Shown: positions 6,891 to 15,995 of the stretch, one piece after another
Position numbering within the stretch: position 1 is the stretch's first letter
Layout of the letters: every line of letters starts with the position of its first letter
From: VAZQ01 sp963817135
Lineage (GTDB): Bacteria; Pseudomonadota; Alphaproteobacteria; Rhizobiales; Xanthobacteraceae
Assembly: GCA_963817135.1 (NCBI GenBank)
Contig: CAWFNG010000006.1
Location: forward strand, 62,001 to 126,000
Reading direction: 5' to 3'
Length of the DNA: 64,000 nucleotides
The notes under the pieces: generated by a model
Told to the model about the DNA's origin: nothing
Databases searched by the model: none
The model's input: only the letters and a program-made list of their open reading frames with translations
Made by a program: the position numbers and the translations under genes

Positions 6891-8849
6891 GTGGCGGAGA
6901 GCCAATCGCGCCGTCTCGCAGCGATCCTGGCGGCGGACATCGCCGGCTACAGCGCGCTGGTGGGTGCCGACGAGGCGCGCGCCGTGCGCGACCTTAAGGC
7001 GCATCAGGCGGTGGTGCTGCCGATGGTCGGCCAGTTCGGCGGGCGCATCATTGACACCGCAGGCGACGGCATTCTGGCCGAATTCACCAGCGTCGTGAGC
7101 GCGGTCGAATGCGCACTCGCCCTCCAGAAGACCATGGCAGAGCGCAATTCCGCGGTCGAGCCGTCGCAACGCATGCAGTTTCGCATCGGCGTGAATGTTG
7201 GCGATGTAATTTACGACGAAGCGCGCATTTATGGCGACGGCGTCAACGTCGCCGCCCGCCTGGAAGGAATTGCCAAGCCGGGCGGCATCTGCCTGTCGGA
7301 AGACGCGTATCGGCAGGTCCGGGGCAAGCTCAATGTTCCCATCGCGGATTCCGGCGAAAAGCGCCTGAAAAACATTGCAAATCCCGTCAGGGTGTACCGT
7401 ATCGAGCCGTCGGCAGCGGCGGCTGGCGCCGGCGCGTTGGCGGCCGCCGTCAAGCGGAAATGGCGATGGTCGCTACCGGCGACAGCAGGCGTGGCGATAA
7501 CGGTCGTGGTGATCCTCGCTGCGGTCGCATCGTTTACTCTGCTCCGCGATCGATTCCATGTCTCGCCCACTGCTGCGCCGTCAAAACCGATCGCCGTCAG
7601 CACGGTGCCGATTATCGCCGTGCTGCCGTTTGTCAATCAAACCGGCGACGACGGCCAAGAATATTTCACCGATGGCGTGACCGAGGAGGTCATTAATGCG
7701 CTCGGTCGATTTAATACCTTGCGCGTAATCGGCCACAACGCAGTGCTGCGCTATAAGAAACAACCGCCAACACAGCAAGAAATCGGCTCCGAGCTCGGCG
7801 CAACCTATCTGGTCGCGGGAAGCGTAAGGCGCTCGGGTCAACGCGTGCGCATCGCCGCACAACTGACGGAGTCACGCGCCGGCACCGTAGTCTGGAGCGA
7901 TCGATTCGAAGGCGAGATTGCCGATATTTTTGAGTTTCAGGATACCATCGCGCGTCGGATCGCCGGCACCCTGGCCGCCAGCATTGCCCTGGTCGAAGGC
8001 CGGCATTCGCTTGACCAGCCAAAGCCGAATCCGAACGCCTTTGACCTCGTGCTGCGTGCCCGTGCCCTCGGTCACGCGTCAACGCGAACGGCAAACCGGC
8101 GTTTCCGCGAGCTCATCGCCGAGGCCATCGAATTGGACCCAAAATATGCAACGGCGCGCGCCCTGCTAGCCGAGGGGCTCTACTCGCAGGCAATCCTGGG
8201 TTGGACGGAATTCCCCGATCGCGAACTCTCACGCGGCGCCGAGGAAGCGCGCAAAGCGATCGCGCTGGCGTCCGACGAGCCCGACGGATATCGCGCGCTT
8301 GGGCTCATTCTTCTCGCGCGCGCCGAATACGATCAGGCGCAGAACGCGCTCAAGCGAGCGATCGAAATCAACCCGAGCGACGCCAATGCTTTGGCGCTAT
8401 CGGGATCGGTTCAATCCTTCTCGGGCGAAATTGCCGGCGCCATCGATTCGCTCGAGCTTGCGCTGAAACTCGATCCCATGCTCGAGCCGAAATACGTCTT
8501 CGATCTGGCAGTCGCCTATTACCTTGCGCGGCGGCACGAGGATGCTCTGCGTGTTGCCGAGCGAGGGCTCGCGCGCTTTCCGAATTTTGCCATGTTCAAC
8601 GCACCTGCCGCGGCGGCTGCCGCGCAACTAGGACGCAAGGAACAGGCCGCTGGCTATGTCGAGGCGCTCCGTCACAACCTGCCGGGTCTCGACCTGGAAA
8701 CGCTCGGGTCGCGCCTCGCTTCAAGAGGAGCGGATGACGCTCCGTACTGCCCGCGATCATCTGCGTCGGAGAAGGACAAATTGAATAGTGCAGCCGGTTG
8801 GTGGCGACGCACTAGTAACCGGGCAGGGCGGCGGGGCGGGCAGCTTTGA
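6891..8849 (+). CDS. Class III adenylate/guanylate cyclase with TolB-like domain and TPR repeats, about 652 aa
   Basis: The N-terminal catalytic domain (about residues 5-180) has both metal-binding Asp motifs, ADIAGYSALVG and DTAGDGILAEF, and the transition-state GDGVNVAARLEG segment. One membrane helix follows (WSLPATAGVAITVVVILAAV), then a TolB/CadC-like region beginning AVLPFVNQTGDDGQEYF, then TPR repeats. It probably makes a cyclic nucleotide in response to an envelope signal. This architecture is much expanded in Bradyrhizobium relatives. GTG 6891 is chosen because CGGAGGA lies just upstream. The last 35-40 residues look unlike the family and run antisense into the next gene, suggesting a shifted C-terminus. 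Confidence 0.9.
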   Translation: MAESQSRRLAAILAADIAGYSALVGADEARAVRDLKAHQAVVLPMVGQFGGRIIDTAGDGILAEFTSVVSAVECALALQKTMAERNSAVEPSQRMQFRIGVNVGDVIYDEARIYGDGVNVAARLEGIAKPGGICLSEDAYRQVRGKLNVPIADSGEKRLKNIANPVRVYRIEPSAAAAGAGALAAAVKRKWRWSLPATAGVAITVVVILAAVASFTLLRDRFHVSPTAAPSKPIAVSTVPIIAVLPFVNQTGDDGQEYFTDGVTEEVINALGRFNTLRVIGHNAVLRYKKQPPTQQEIGSELGATYLVAGSVRRSGQRVRIAAQLTESRAGTVVWSDRFEGEIADIFEFQDTIARRIAGTLAASIALVEGRHSLDQPKPNPNAFDLVLRARALGHASTRTANRRFRELIAEAIELDPKYATARALLAEGLYSQAILGWTEFPDRELSRGAEEARKAIALASDEPDGYRALGLILLARAEYDQAQNALKRAIEINPSDANALALSGSVQSFSGEIAGAIDSLELALKLDPMLEPKYVFDLAVAYYLARRHEDALRVAERGLARFPNFAMFNAPAAAAAAQLGRKEQAAGYVEALRHNLPGLDLETLGSRLASRGADDAPYCPRSSASEKDKLNSAAGWWRRTSNRAGRRGGQL

Positions 8850-9278
8850 GACTTTCGACCAGTTCTTGTCGGCTTCATCCTTCATGGCCGCCGGATCCTT
8901 GCGCATCAGTTCGGGACCGATCGACTGTCCGAATAAGTACAGGCGACCGTCAACCACGAGCCAATATTCCGGATTTGGATATACCTTGAGACCTTTCGCG
9001 ACCGACGCGGCGCACCAATTGTTGTATTGCGGCAAATAGCGCTCGGGCTCGACCTTGAACAGTTCGAGATGCTTGGCCGAAGCAAACTGGTAGATGGCAC
9101 CGTCCCACTCGTATCGAAATTGCGCATCGCCCGCCATCGGGCGTTGCTCGGTGAAATAGGCCACAGGGTCATAGCCCCTGAGGGCAAGCCGATCCTCGCC
9201 GGCTTGCGCGGCGCCGGATACGAGAGTCAGGGCTCCAATAAAGCCAGCGAAAAGAAGAGAAATGCTGAGTTGTTTCAT
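8757..9278 (-). CDS. Secreted YHS-domain protein, 173 aa
   Basis: A signal peptide (LLFAGFIGALTLVSGAAQA) is followed by a YHS domain: LRGYDPVAYFTEQRPMAG, then YEWDGAIYQFASAKHLELF and YLPQYNNWCA. YHS domains often occur in metal-handling or redox proteins, and the role here is unknown. AGAGGTAAG precedes ATG 9278. Its 3' end overlaps the convergent cyclase gene by 93 bases. The Pro-rich tail after KNWSKVSK is atypical and may be a recent extension caused by loss of an earlier stop. Confidence 0.8.
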   Translation of the reverse strand: MKQLSISLLFAGFIGALTLVSGAAQAGEDRLALRGYDPVAYFTEQRPMAGDAQFRYEWDGAIYQFASAKHLELFKVEPERYLPQYNNWCAASVAKGLKVYPNPEYWLVVDGRLYLFGQSIGPELMRKDPAAMKDEADKNWSKVSKLPAPPPCPVTSASPPTGCTIQFVLLRRR

Positions 9279-9459
9279 AACTTACCTCTTCCAGCGACGG
9301 GAGCTGGAAGGACCTTTGATGTGTAGCATACGCCCATCAGATGCGGAACCGAAGGCTTTGGTCTGACCTTCAAAACATTGCGATCCTCTCAGCCCGTGTT
9401 GAGGGTCGAGTAACCCTCCGCGGCTAAGGTTTCCCTCCACAGGAGGGATAGGGCGCGAG

Positions 9460-11730
9460 ATGACCGCCATCGAAGCAGGGGCAAGCGGCGCTTTAAGCCG
9501 CGAGGGCGAACGTCTGGCGCAGTGGACGCGCCTTCTCTGCGTATTGTTCTTCTTTTCCGGCTTTCCCGCGCTGATCTATCAACTCACCTGGCAGCGCGCG
9601 CTGTTTCGCATTTTCGGGGTGAACATCGAGTCGGTGACGATCATCGTCACCGCCTTCATGCTCGGGCTCGGTATAGGCAGTCTCGCCGGGGGCTGGCTCT
9701 CGCAGCGCAGCCGCATTGCACTCTTGCCGCTGCTCGCGGCCATCGAATTGGCGACCGCGGCTTTCGGCAGCGTTTCACTTGCCGTGTTCGATTACGTCGG
9801 CGCGCTTACTGCCGCCTGGCCGTTGGCTGCCATGTCCGCGGTAACCCTGGCATTGGTCATCGTGCCGACGCTGCTGATGGGCGCGACGCTCCCCATACTG
9901 GTCAGCCATCTCGTGCGCCGCTCGGGCAAGGTCGGGACCGCCGTCGGACTTCTTTATTATGTCAACACGCTCGGCGCCGGCGCTGCGTGTCTTGCAAGCA
10001 CCGTGCTGTTCTTCCCATTCCTCGGGATGCACGGCACCGTGGCGGTGGCCGTTGCGATCAACTGTGCAGTCGCGACCGGTGCATTGGCGATGTACTGGCG
10101 CGGCAGCAATGACGGTAGCGATGCCGGGCTTGGCGCGCCTGCGGCATTTGCCGCGCGTCCAGCTGCCTGTCGATTTCTTCCGGTGCTGGCTCTGGCCATG
10201 GCGGGCGGATTCGTCTCCCTTTCCTACGAGATATTCTTCTTTCGCACTGTGTCCTATGCCTCCGGATCGAGCGCAACCGCTTTTGCGATAACGCTCGGCG
10301 CATTCCTGGTGGGCCTCGCGTCAGGGTCGCGCCAGGCCAGCACCAATTGCGCAACGTTGCCGCGTGAAGAAATTATTCGGCGCGCGGCGAGCGCGATGAT
10401 AAGGGCCAATCTGGTCGGGCTACTGTTCCTCCCGCTGCTGAGCCATGTCGCATGGCTGGACCGGGGGGTCCTGGCTGTGGCCGTGCTGATGGTTTACCTG
10501 GTGGCGCGCTTCTGGGGCACGCTGCTGCCTTATCTTGCCGAGCTGGGTATTGCTGCAAACAGCGAGGCCGGCATGCGCACGGCTCTCCTTTATCTCGCGA
10601 ACATTCTGGGATCAGCCGCGGGTTCAATTCTCACCGGCTTCATGCTGATGGATCACATTGGGATCGTCGCCATCGCAGTCGCGCTGGTGGTCGCCGGCTC
10701 ACTCTGCACGATCATGTTTGTAGCGGCGGTCGATTTCCCCCGCGCGCAGAAATACCTGCGCATGGGAGTTGCCGTCGCTGCAGCCGGCCTGGCGGCAGTT
10801 CTCATCCCGAGCCTTGCGGACCACATGCTGGAAAATCTGCAATGGAAGGGCGCGGCCGAGGCCAAGCCCCTGCTCGACGTGGTCGAGACTCGCAGCGGCA
10901 TCATCACCGTCGATGCCGACGGCACCGTGTTCGGTCATGGCATGTATGACGGCCGCTTCAATACCGACCTCAAGCACGATACGAACGGCATTGTGCGGCC
11001 GTATGCCATCAGTCTCTTTCACGCCGCCCCGCGTCGCGTCCTGATGATCGGGCTCTCCTCCGGATCGTGGGCGCAGGTCATCGCCAACAATCCCATGGTT
11101 GAATCGCTTACCGTCATCGAGATCAATCCGGGTTATCGCAAGCTCATCGCCCGCGCGCCTGAAGTGGCCTCGGTCCTCGCCAATCCCAAGGTGAACGTCG
11201 TTACCGACGACGGCCGGCGCTGGCTGCGGCTCAATTCCCGCGAGAAGTACGATGTGATCGTGTCCAATACCACCTGGCACTTTCGCGCCAATGTCACAAA
11301 CCTCCTGTCAGCGGAATTCCTCGACCTGATCGGCGATCATTTGGAGCCGAACGGGATCTTCTTCTACAACACAACCGATGCAGGCCGGGTGCAGCGCACG
11401 GGCTGTCTTCGTTTCGAGCATGGTGCGCGCTTCTCCAACCACCTGCTGGTATCGGCAACCCCGATCGACTGGAATTTTCCGCGCTGGCGGCAGGTTCTGG
11501 AAGCATACCGGATCGACGGCAAGCCCGTTCTGGATGCTTCCCGCGCCGCCGATCGCATGGTGCTCGATCGCCTCATGGCCGTGCAGGCAGGCCTTGAGCC
11601 CGGCGCCATGAGGAGCGCTGGGAGCCCAATCGAGCCTTGCACCGACATCCTGGCACGCACCGCTGGCAAACCCATCATTACCGACGACAATATGGGCAGC
11701 GAGTGGCGCTATTTTCTTGGGTTGGAATGA
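9460..11730 (+). CDS. Polytopic membrane protein with C-terminal spermidine-synthase-like domain (first of two), 756 aa
   Basis: The first 440 or so residues hold many hydrophobic helices resembling a transporter core (for example TWQRALFRIFGVNIESVT and GLGIGSLAGGWLS). The C-terminal domain has a Rossmann methyltransferase/aminopropyltransferase fold: VLMIGLSSGSWAQV, an acidic EIN after VESLTVI, and DDGRRWL followed by YDVIVSNTTW. The family is annotated as spermidine synthase-like, but the polyamine-site residues are not obviously conserved, so the reaction is unknown. It lies in the same direction as a second protein of similar layout, separated by about 70 bases. Confidence 0.85.
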   Translation: MTAIEAGASGALSREGERLAQWTRLLCVLFFFSGFPALIYQLTWQRALFRIFGVNIESVTIIVTAFMLGLGIGSLAGGWLSQRSRIALLPLLAAIELATAAFGSVSLAVFDYVGALTAAWPLAAMSAVTLALVIVPTLLMGATLPILVSHLVRRSGKVGTAVGLLYYVNTLGAGAACLASTVLFFPFLGMHGTVAVAVAINCAVATGALAMYWRGSNDGSDAGLGAPAAFAARPAACRFLPVLALAMAGGFVSLSYEIFFFRTVSYASGSSATAFAITLGAFLVGLASGSRQASTNCATLPREEIIRRAASAMIRANLVGLLFLPLLSHVAWLDRGVLAVAVLMVYLVARFWGTLLPYLAELGIAANSEAGMRTALLYLANILGSAAGSILTGFMLMDHIGIVAIAVALVVAGSLCTIMFVAAVDFPRAQKYLRMGVAVAAAGLAAVLIPSLADHMLENLQWKGAAEAKPLLDVVETRSGIITVDADGTVFGHGMYDGRFNTDLKHDTNGIVRPYAISLFHAAPRRVLMIGLSSGSWAQVIANNPMVESLTVIEINPGYRKLIARAPEVASVLANPKVNVVTDDGRRWLRLNSREKYDVIVSNTTWHFRANVTNLLSAEFLDLIGDHLEPNGIFFYNTTDAGRVQRTGCLRFEHGARFSNHLLVSATPIDWNFPRWRQVLEAYRIDGKPVLDASRAADRMVLDRLMAVQAGLEPGAMRSAGSPIEPCTDILARTAGKPIITDDNMGSEWRYFLGLE

Positions 11731-11800
11731 CCCCGGGGATAAGCGGGGGTTAAGGGTTTCGCCCTAGTAGTTGGTCGAGGCGAAACAGACTTCTTATTAT

Positions 11801-14065
11801 ATGGTCTCTCTCGATCCGATCTCACCCGCGGCCCTGCGTTACGAGGCCGTGCAGCGCGAGATTGTCCGGCGGGCACCTGCGCTCTATGCGGGGACGCTGT
11901 TTCTCTCGGCGCTCCTGCTGTTCGCCGTCCAGCCGATGTTCACTAAGATGATCCTGCCGCAACTCGGCGGTGCGCCGGCCGTTTGGTCGGTGGCCATGGT
12001 GTTCTTCCAGGCGGCGCTCCTCATTGGCTATGCCTATGCGCACCTCCTCGCGCGGACGCTGCGACCGCTCCATGCCGCCTTTGTTCACCTTGCCGTGCTT
12101 GCCGGCGCCTCCCTCGCGCTGCCGATTGGCGTCGCCAACAGTTTTGCCGCCCCGCCGGAGAATGGGGTCGTGCTCTGGCTGTTCGCCCTTGTCGCCGCAT
12201 CGATCGGCCTTCCGTTTGCCGCGCTCGCGGCGAGCGCACCGCTGCTGCAGAGCTGGTTCGCAACTACCGACGATCCCAAGGCGCACAACCCTTATGTCCT
12301 CTATGCTGCGTCCAACCTCGGCTCGTTCGCTGCGCTGTTCGCCTATCCATTTGTTGCCGAACCTTTGTTGACGCTGCGCGACCAGGCCTGGCTGTGGTCG
12401 ATCGGCTATGCGCTCTTGACTATCCTTGTTGCCGCCACCGGCATCGTTGCGTCGCGGGGATCGCGGACGGGCTGCGTCGCGGCGCCGACATTACCCTCGC
12501 CAACTGTCGCCGATCGGCTTTCGTGGGGCATGTTGGCGGCGATCCCCAGCGGTCTCGTTATCGCGGTAACTGCCTACATCACCACCGACATCGCCGCCGC
12601 GCCGTTTCTTTGGGTTCTGCCGCTTGCGCTCTATCTCCTGACTTTCGTCGCGGTGTTTCACGATCCGCCGTGGATCAAAGACACGACGGTTGTGCGGCTC
12701 CTTCCGTTCGCCATGACGCCCGTGGCAATCAGCGTCCTCGGCGGCGACAAGGCCTACTGGCTTGCGGTCATCGTCATAAATCTCGCGGCTTTCTTTCTGC
12801 TGTCGCTGCTCTGCCATGGCGCGCTCTATCGGCGCCGGCCGCAGCCCGCGCGGCTCACCGAGTTCTATATGTGGGTTTCGCTTGGCGGCCTGACGGGAGG
12901 GCTTTTTGCGGGACTGATTGCGCCCGCCGTCTTCAGCAGCACGTACGAATATCCGCTCCTCATCGCTGCCGCGCTCCTTGTACTGCCGGGAGCCATCGGC
13001 AGTTGGCGGCGCTTTCTGCGCGATGGCGGCCTCCCGATTTTCATCGCCGCAGCGATCGCGCTGGCTCGCCTCGATCATGACATTCGGCTGCCGTTCGCTG
13101 CGGAAATCTTCTTCGAAGCGGCGTTGGTCGGGCTCGCCGCGCTGATGTTGCTGCAGCGGCATCGGCCGGCGCGATTTTTCGGCCTCGTCGTCCTCGTCTT
13201 TGTCATCACCGAGCTGTGGCGGCCCGGCCAGGCGCGCATTGAGATCGCACGCAGCTTCTTCGGGGTGCATCAGGTCGTTGAAACCAGCGACGACCGTTAC
13301 CGGCTTTTGTACCATGGAACCACACTGCACGGGGCCGAGCAGATCAGGGAGCCCGACGGCACGCCGCGCACGGGCCGACCGCAACCGCTGACTTATTACT
13401 ATTTCGGCGGCCCCATATCGCAGGCAATTGCGGCGGCCCGTTCCGCACAAGGCGAATTGCGAGAGGTCGCCGTGATCGGGCTCGGCACCGGTAGTCTCAT
13501 TTGTCACCGCAAGGACGGCGAGGCCTGGACTTTCTTCGAGATCGACCCGGTGGTGGTGCGCATTGCCACCGACCGCCGTCTCTTCCGATTCATGTCCGAC
13601 TGCGGCCGCAACCCGCCTGTGGTGCTTGGCGATGCGCGACTGACGCTTGCCGCATCGCCTCTTCAATACGACCTTATTGTGCTCGACGCGTTCTCTTCCG
13701 ACGCAATTCCGGTCCATCTGCTCACGCGTGAAGCCCTGGCGGGCTACCTGTCGCGGCTATCGCCGCACGGCGTACTGCTCTTTCATATCTCGAACCGCCA
13801 CCTCGATCTGCATCCGGTTGTCGCTGCCGAAGCTGCGTCGGCAGGCCTCGCCGTGATTGCGAAACGTGACAATCGCGCCAACAATTTTCAGATGGACTAT
13901 CGGTCAAACGCTCTGGTCGCCGTGCTCGCGCGCAATCTGGCCGACCTCGGCGGCCTGCCCAATGCGCCTGGCTGGGTGCGGGTGAGGACCGATCGGGCCG
14001 CCCCGTGGACGGACGATTATTCCGACATTCTCGGCGCCCTGGTGCGCAACAAGCTGGGCCTTTGA
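11801..14065 (+). CDS. Polytopic membrane protein with C-terminal spermidine-synthase-like domain (second of two), about 754 aa
   Basis: The N-terminal half has repeated hydrophobic helices starting ALYAGTLFLSALLLFAVQPM, a pattern seen in fused MFS/spermidine synthase proteins. The C-terminal domain carries VAVIGLGTGSLICH (nucleotide-binding loop), FFEIDPVVVRIA and LGDARLTLAA, followed by YDLIVLDAFSSDAIPVHLLT, a good match to the aminopropyltransferase-like gate region. The start could be TTG 11771 or ATG 11801, and neither has a strong ribosome site. The sequence differs clearly from the preceding gene, so the pair is not a recent duplication. The substrate is unknown. Confidence 0.85.
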   Translation: MVSLDPISPAALRYEAVQREIVRRAPALYAGTLFLSALLLFAVQPMFTKMILPQLGGAPAVWSVAMVFFQAALLIGYAYAHLLARTLRPLHAAFVHLAVLAGASLALPIGVANSFAAPPENGVVLWLFALVAASIGLPFAALAASAPLLQSWFATTDDPKAHNPYVLYAASNLGSFAALFAYPFVAEPLLTLRDQAWLWSIGYALLTILVAATGIVASRGSRTGCVAAPTLPSPTVADRLSWGMLAAIPSGLVIAVTAYITTDIAAAPFLWVLPLALYLLTFVAVFHDPPWIKDTTVVRLLPFAMTPVAISVLGGDKAYWLAVIVINLAAFFLLSLLCHGALYRRRPQPARLTEFYMWVSLGGLTGGLFAGLIAPAVFSSTYEYPLLIAAALLVLPGAIGSWRRFLRDGGLPIFIAAAIALARLDHDIRLPFAAEIFFEAALVGLAALMLLQRHRPARFFGLVVLVFVITELWRPGQARIEIARSFFGVHQVVETSDDRYRLLYHGTTLHGAEQIREPDGTPRTGRPQPLTYYYFGGPISQAIAAARSAQGELREVAVIGLGTGSLICHRKDGEAWTFFEIDPVVVRIATDRRLFRFMSDCGRNPPVVLGDARLTLAASPLQYDLIVLDAFSSDAIPVHLLTREALAGYLSRLSPHGVLLFHISNRHLDLHPVVAAEAASAGLAVIAKRDNRANNFQMDYRSNALVAVLARNLADLGGLPNAPGWVRVRTDRAAPWTDDYSDILGALVRNKLGL

Positions 14066-14081
14066 CCGCCGCATGGGAAGA

Positions 14082-15119
14082 TCAATCGCCCTGCTGATGA
14101 TGCGCCGTTTCCCAGAACAGCTCCTTCCAGTCGCCGACTTTCGCCCTCATGGTGCCGATGCGGTTGAGGAACGCCGCAAAGAAAGCGATCCGGTGCGGCT
14201 GCGAGGTGAACTCGAAGCCGGGATCATTGAGCTGCGCAACCAGATCGTCGATCGACTCGGGCGCCTTCTGGACGTCCTTCCAGAGTACGGCGGCGGCGCG
14301 CTTGTCCGCGTTGGCGACCCTGATCGATTCTTCGAGCGCATTGGCGACCGCCTTGAACAGCAGCGGATTTTTCTCCCGGGTCCGCTTGGTCGCAAGCAAC
14401 GTGATCTGCGTCAGGGGTCCGCCGAACACCTTGCGGCTGTCGGTGACGACATGGGCGCCGACAATCTTCAGACCGCGATCGGTGAAGGGCTGCACCGCGA
14501 CATGGGCAGTGATGCTCGCCTTGCCGTAGCCGCCGGAGAGCGCGGTGACCGCATCGGGGTGACCCAGCGCAACGGTGAGGTGGTCGAGGCGAAACGGATC
14601 GTTCCACTGCTGCTCCGCCGCCATCTGCAGCATCATTGAATTGAACGACAGCCGCACGGTCGGTACCGCAATGCGGTCGCTTTCCGTGAAATCGGCGATG
14701 GTCTTGACGTTCGGGTTGATGGTGTAGAGCGTCATGGCCCCGTTAGAGACGGTGCCGACGGCCCTGGTCTCGTTGGCGGTGCCGTGCGTTTTTTCCCACA
14801 GCGTGAGCAGAGACGGCAGCGCCGCGGTCCCATAATCGGCAGCCCCCGACAGCAAGGCATCGATGATGGGACCGGGACCGCTCAGCGCGGTGGCGGTTGC
14901 CTCGATCTTGCCCAAGCCGAGCTTGGTCGCTTCCTGCTGCAGAATTCCGCCGCTGACCATGAGGTCCACGGGAATGTAGAGGAGCCCACGCTGTTGGACG
15001 AAGCTGACCTTGAGCGGCGTCTGTGCGCGCACCCTTGCAGGCGCCGCAAGCAAGGCTGCGCCCCCGGCTACGGTGGCAAAAACCTTTCGCCGGCTTACCA
15101 GCCCCGCCGTTCTTCGCAT
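14082..15119 (-). CDS. ABC transporter substrate-binding protein, NMT1/SsuA type, 345 aa
   Basis: Translation from ATG 15119 gives a twin-arginine-like leader (SRRKVFATVAGGAALLAAPARVRA) and then a binding-protein core: LKVSFVQQRGLLYIPVDLMV, a GAADYGTAALPSLL segment and the IADFTESDRIAVPTVRLS hinge. It is divergent from an ATPase and permease pair that begin 75 bases away and probably is their periplasmic ligand collector. A much longer in-frame extension upstream is the antisense of the ATPase gene and is rejected. The gene converges with the spermidine-synthase-like gene, leaving 16 bases between stops. Confidence 0.9.
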   Translation of the reverse strand: MRRTAGLVSRRKVFATVAGGAALLAAPARVRAQTPLKVSFVQQRGLLYIPVDLMVSGGILQQEATKLGLGKIEATATALSGPGPIIDALLSGAADYGTAALPSLLTLWEKTHGTANETRAVGTVSNGAMTLYTINPNVKTIADFTESDRIAVPTVRLSFNSMMLQMAAEQQWNDPFRLDHLTVALGHPDAVTALSGGYGKASITAHVAVQPFTDRGLKIVGAHVVTDSRKVFGGPLTQITLLATKRTREKNPLLFKAVANALEESIRVANADKRAAAVLWKDVQKAPESIDDLVAQLNDPGFEFTSQPHRIAFFAAFLNRIGTMRAKVGDWKELFWETAHHQQGD

Positions 15120-15194
15120 TGGCAGTCTCCTGATCTCGGCTTTTGGCGCAAGGGACGCGCTTCGACGTTCGCACAGTCCGTGATAGAATTCCAT
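15120..15194. promoter_or_regulatory. Divergent promoter region between ABC binding-protein and ATPase genes
   Basis: Only 75 bases separate the two divergent start codons, so both promoters must lie here or overlap coding DNA. No operator repeat is evident by eye. Shared control of both arms of the importer is a reasonable inference. Confidence 0.4.
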
Positions 15195-15995
15195 ATGAAC
15201 GCTCCCCAACGCCAAGCCCCCCTGCTGCAGGTCGAGGGGGTGACGTTGCAGTACAGGACCGCGAAGCATCTCGTCACCGCCACTTATCGCGTGAGCTTCG
15301 ACGTCTACGGAGCGGACCGGTTCGTCGTGCTCGGGCCTTCCGGTTGCGGAAAATCGACCTTGCTCAAGGCAGTTGGCGGCTACATGGCGCCGACCGAGGG
15401 GACGATGCGGCTCAAGGGCAAGCCTATCCGCGAGCCCGGTGCCGACCGCATGTTTGTCTTCCAGGAATTCGATCAGCTGCTGCCGTGGAAAACGGTCAAG
15501 CAGAACGTGATTTTTGCGCTCGAGTCCTCGCGCAGGATGCGCGGAAAAGCCGCCGAAGCGCAGGCCATGCGCTATATCGAGAAGGTAAACCTCACCAAAT
15601 TCGCCAACTCCTATCCACACACGCTCTCCGGCGGCATGAAGCAGCGCGTCGCTATTGCGCGCGCGCTGGCGATGGAGCCCGATGTGCTGATGATGGACGA
15701 GCCGTTCGCCGCGCTTGACGCGCTGACGCGGCGCAAGATGCAGGATGAGTTGCTCCAGCTGTGGAGCGAAACGCGCTTCACCCTGCTGTTCGTGACCCAC
15801 TCCATTCCGGAGGCGGTGCTGATCGGCAACCGCATCCTGTTGCTCTCGCCGCATCCCGGTCAGGTGAAGGGCGAACTCAACAGCGACGGCAGCGACGCCG
15901 CCGACCCGGCAAGCGGGCGCAAGCTGTCCGACCGCATTCACCAGATGCTGTTTGCCGATCGCATCGAGGAGCAGGAGGTTGTGCCCCATGGTTGA
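15195..15995 (+). CDS. ABC transporter ATP-binding protein, 266 aa
   Basis: Walker A GPSGCGKST, Q-loop FQEFDQLLPW, signature LSGGMKQR, Walker B VLMMDEP and the switch His (THSIPEA) are all present. It belongs to the SsuB/TauB importer class and is expected to power the permease encoded by the overlapping next gene. The C-terminal 40 residues after PHPGQVKGE are charged and less conserved. It is the first gene of a plus-strand operon continuing into an RraA-like aldolase and a CoA-transferase, linking uptake to acid catabolism. Confidence 0.92.
   Translation: MNAPQRQAPLLQVEGVTLQYRTAKHLVTATYRVSFDVYGADRFVVLGPSGCGKSTLLKAVGGYMAPTEGTMRLKGKPIREPGADRMFVFQEFDQLLPWKTVKQNVIFALESSRRMRGKAAEAQAMRYIEKVNLTKFANSYPHTLSGGMKQRVAIARALAMEPDVLMMDEPFAALDALTRRKMQDELLQLWSETRFTLLFVTHSIPEAVLIGNRILLLSPHPGQVKGELNSDGSDAADPASGRKLSDRIHQMLFADRIEEQEVVPHG

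Noticed and set aside
11731..11770. Possible terminator after the first spermidine-synthase-like gene (CCCCGGGGATAAGCGGGGG)
   Set aside because: The stem is short, pairings are ambiguous and there is no T-run.
12491..13717. A 408-codon minus-strand frame rich in Arg and Glu
   Set aside because: Antisense to the second spermidine-synthase-like gene; composition is typical of a shadow frame.
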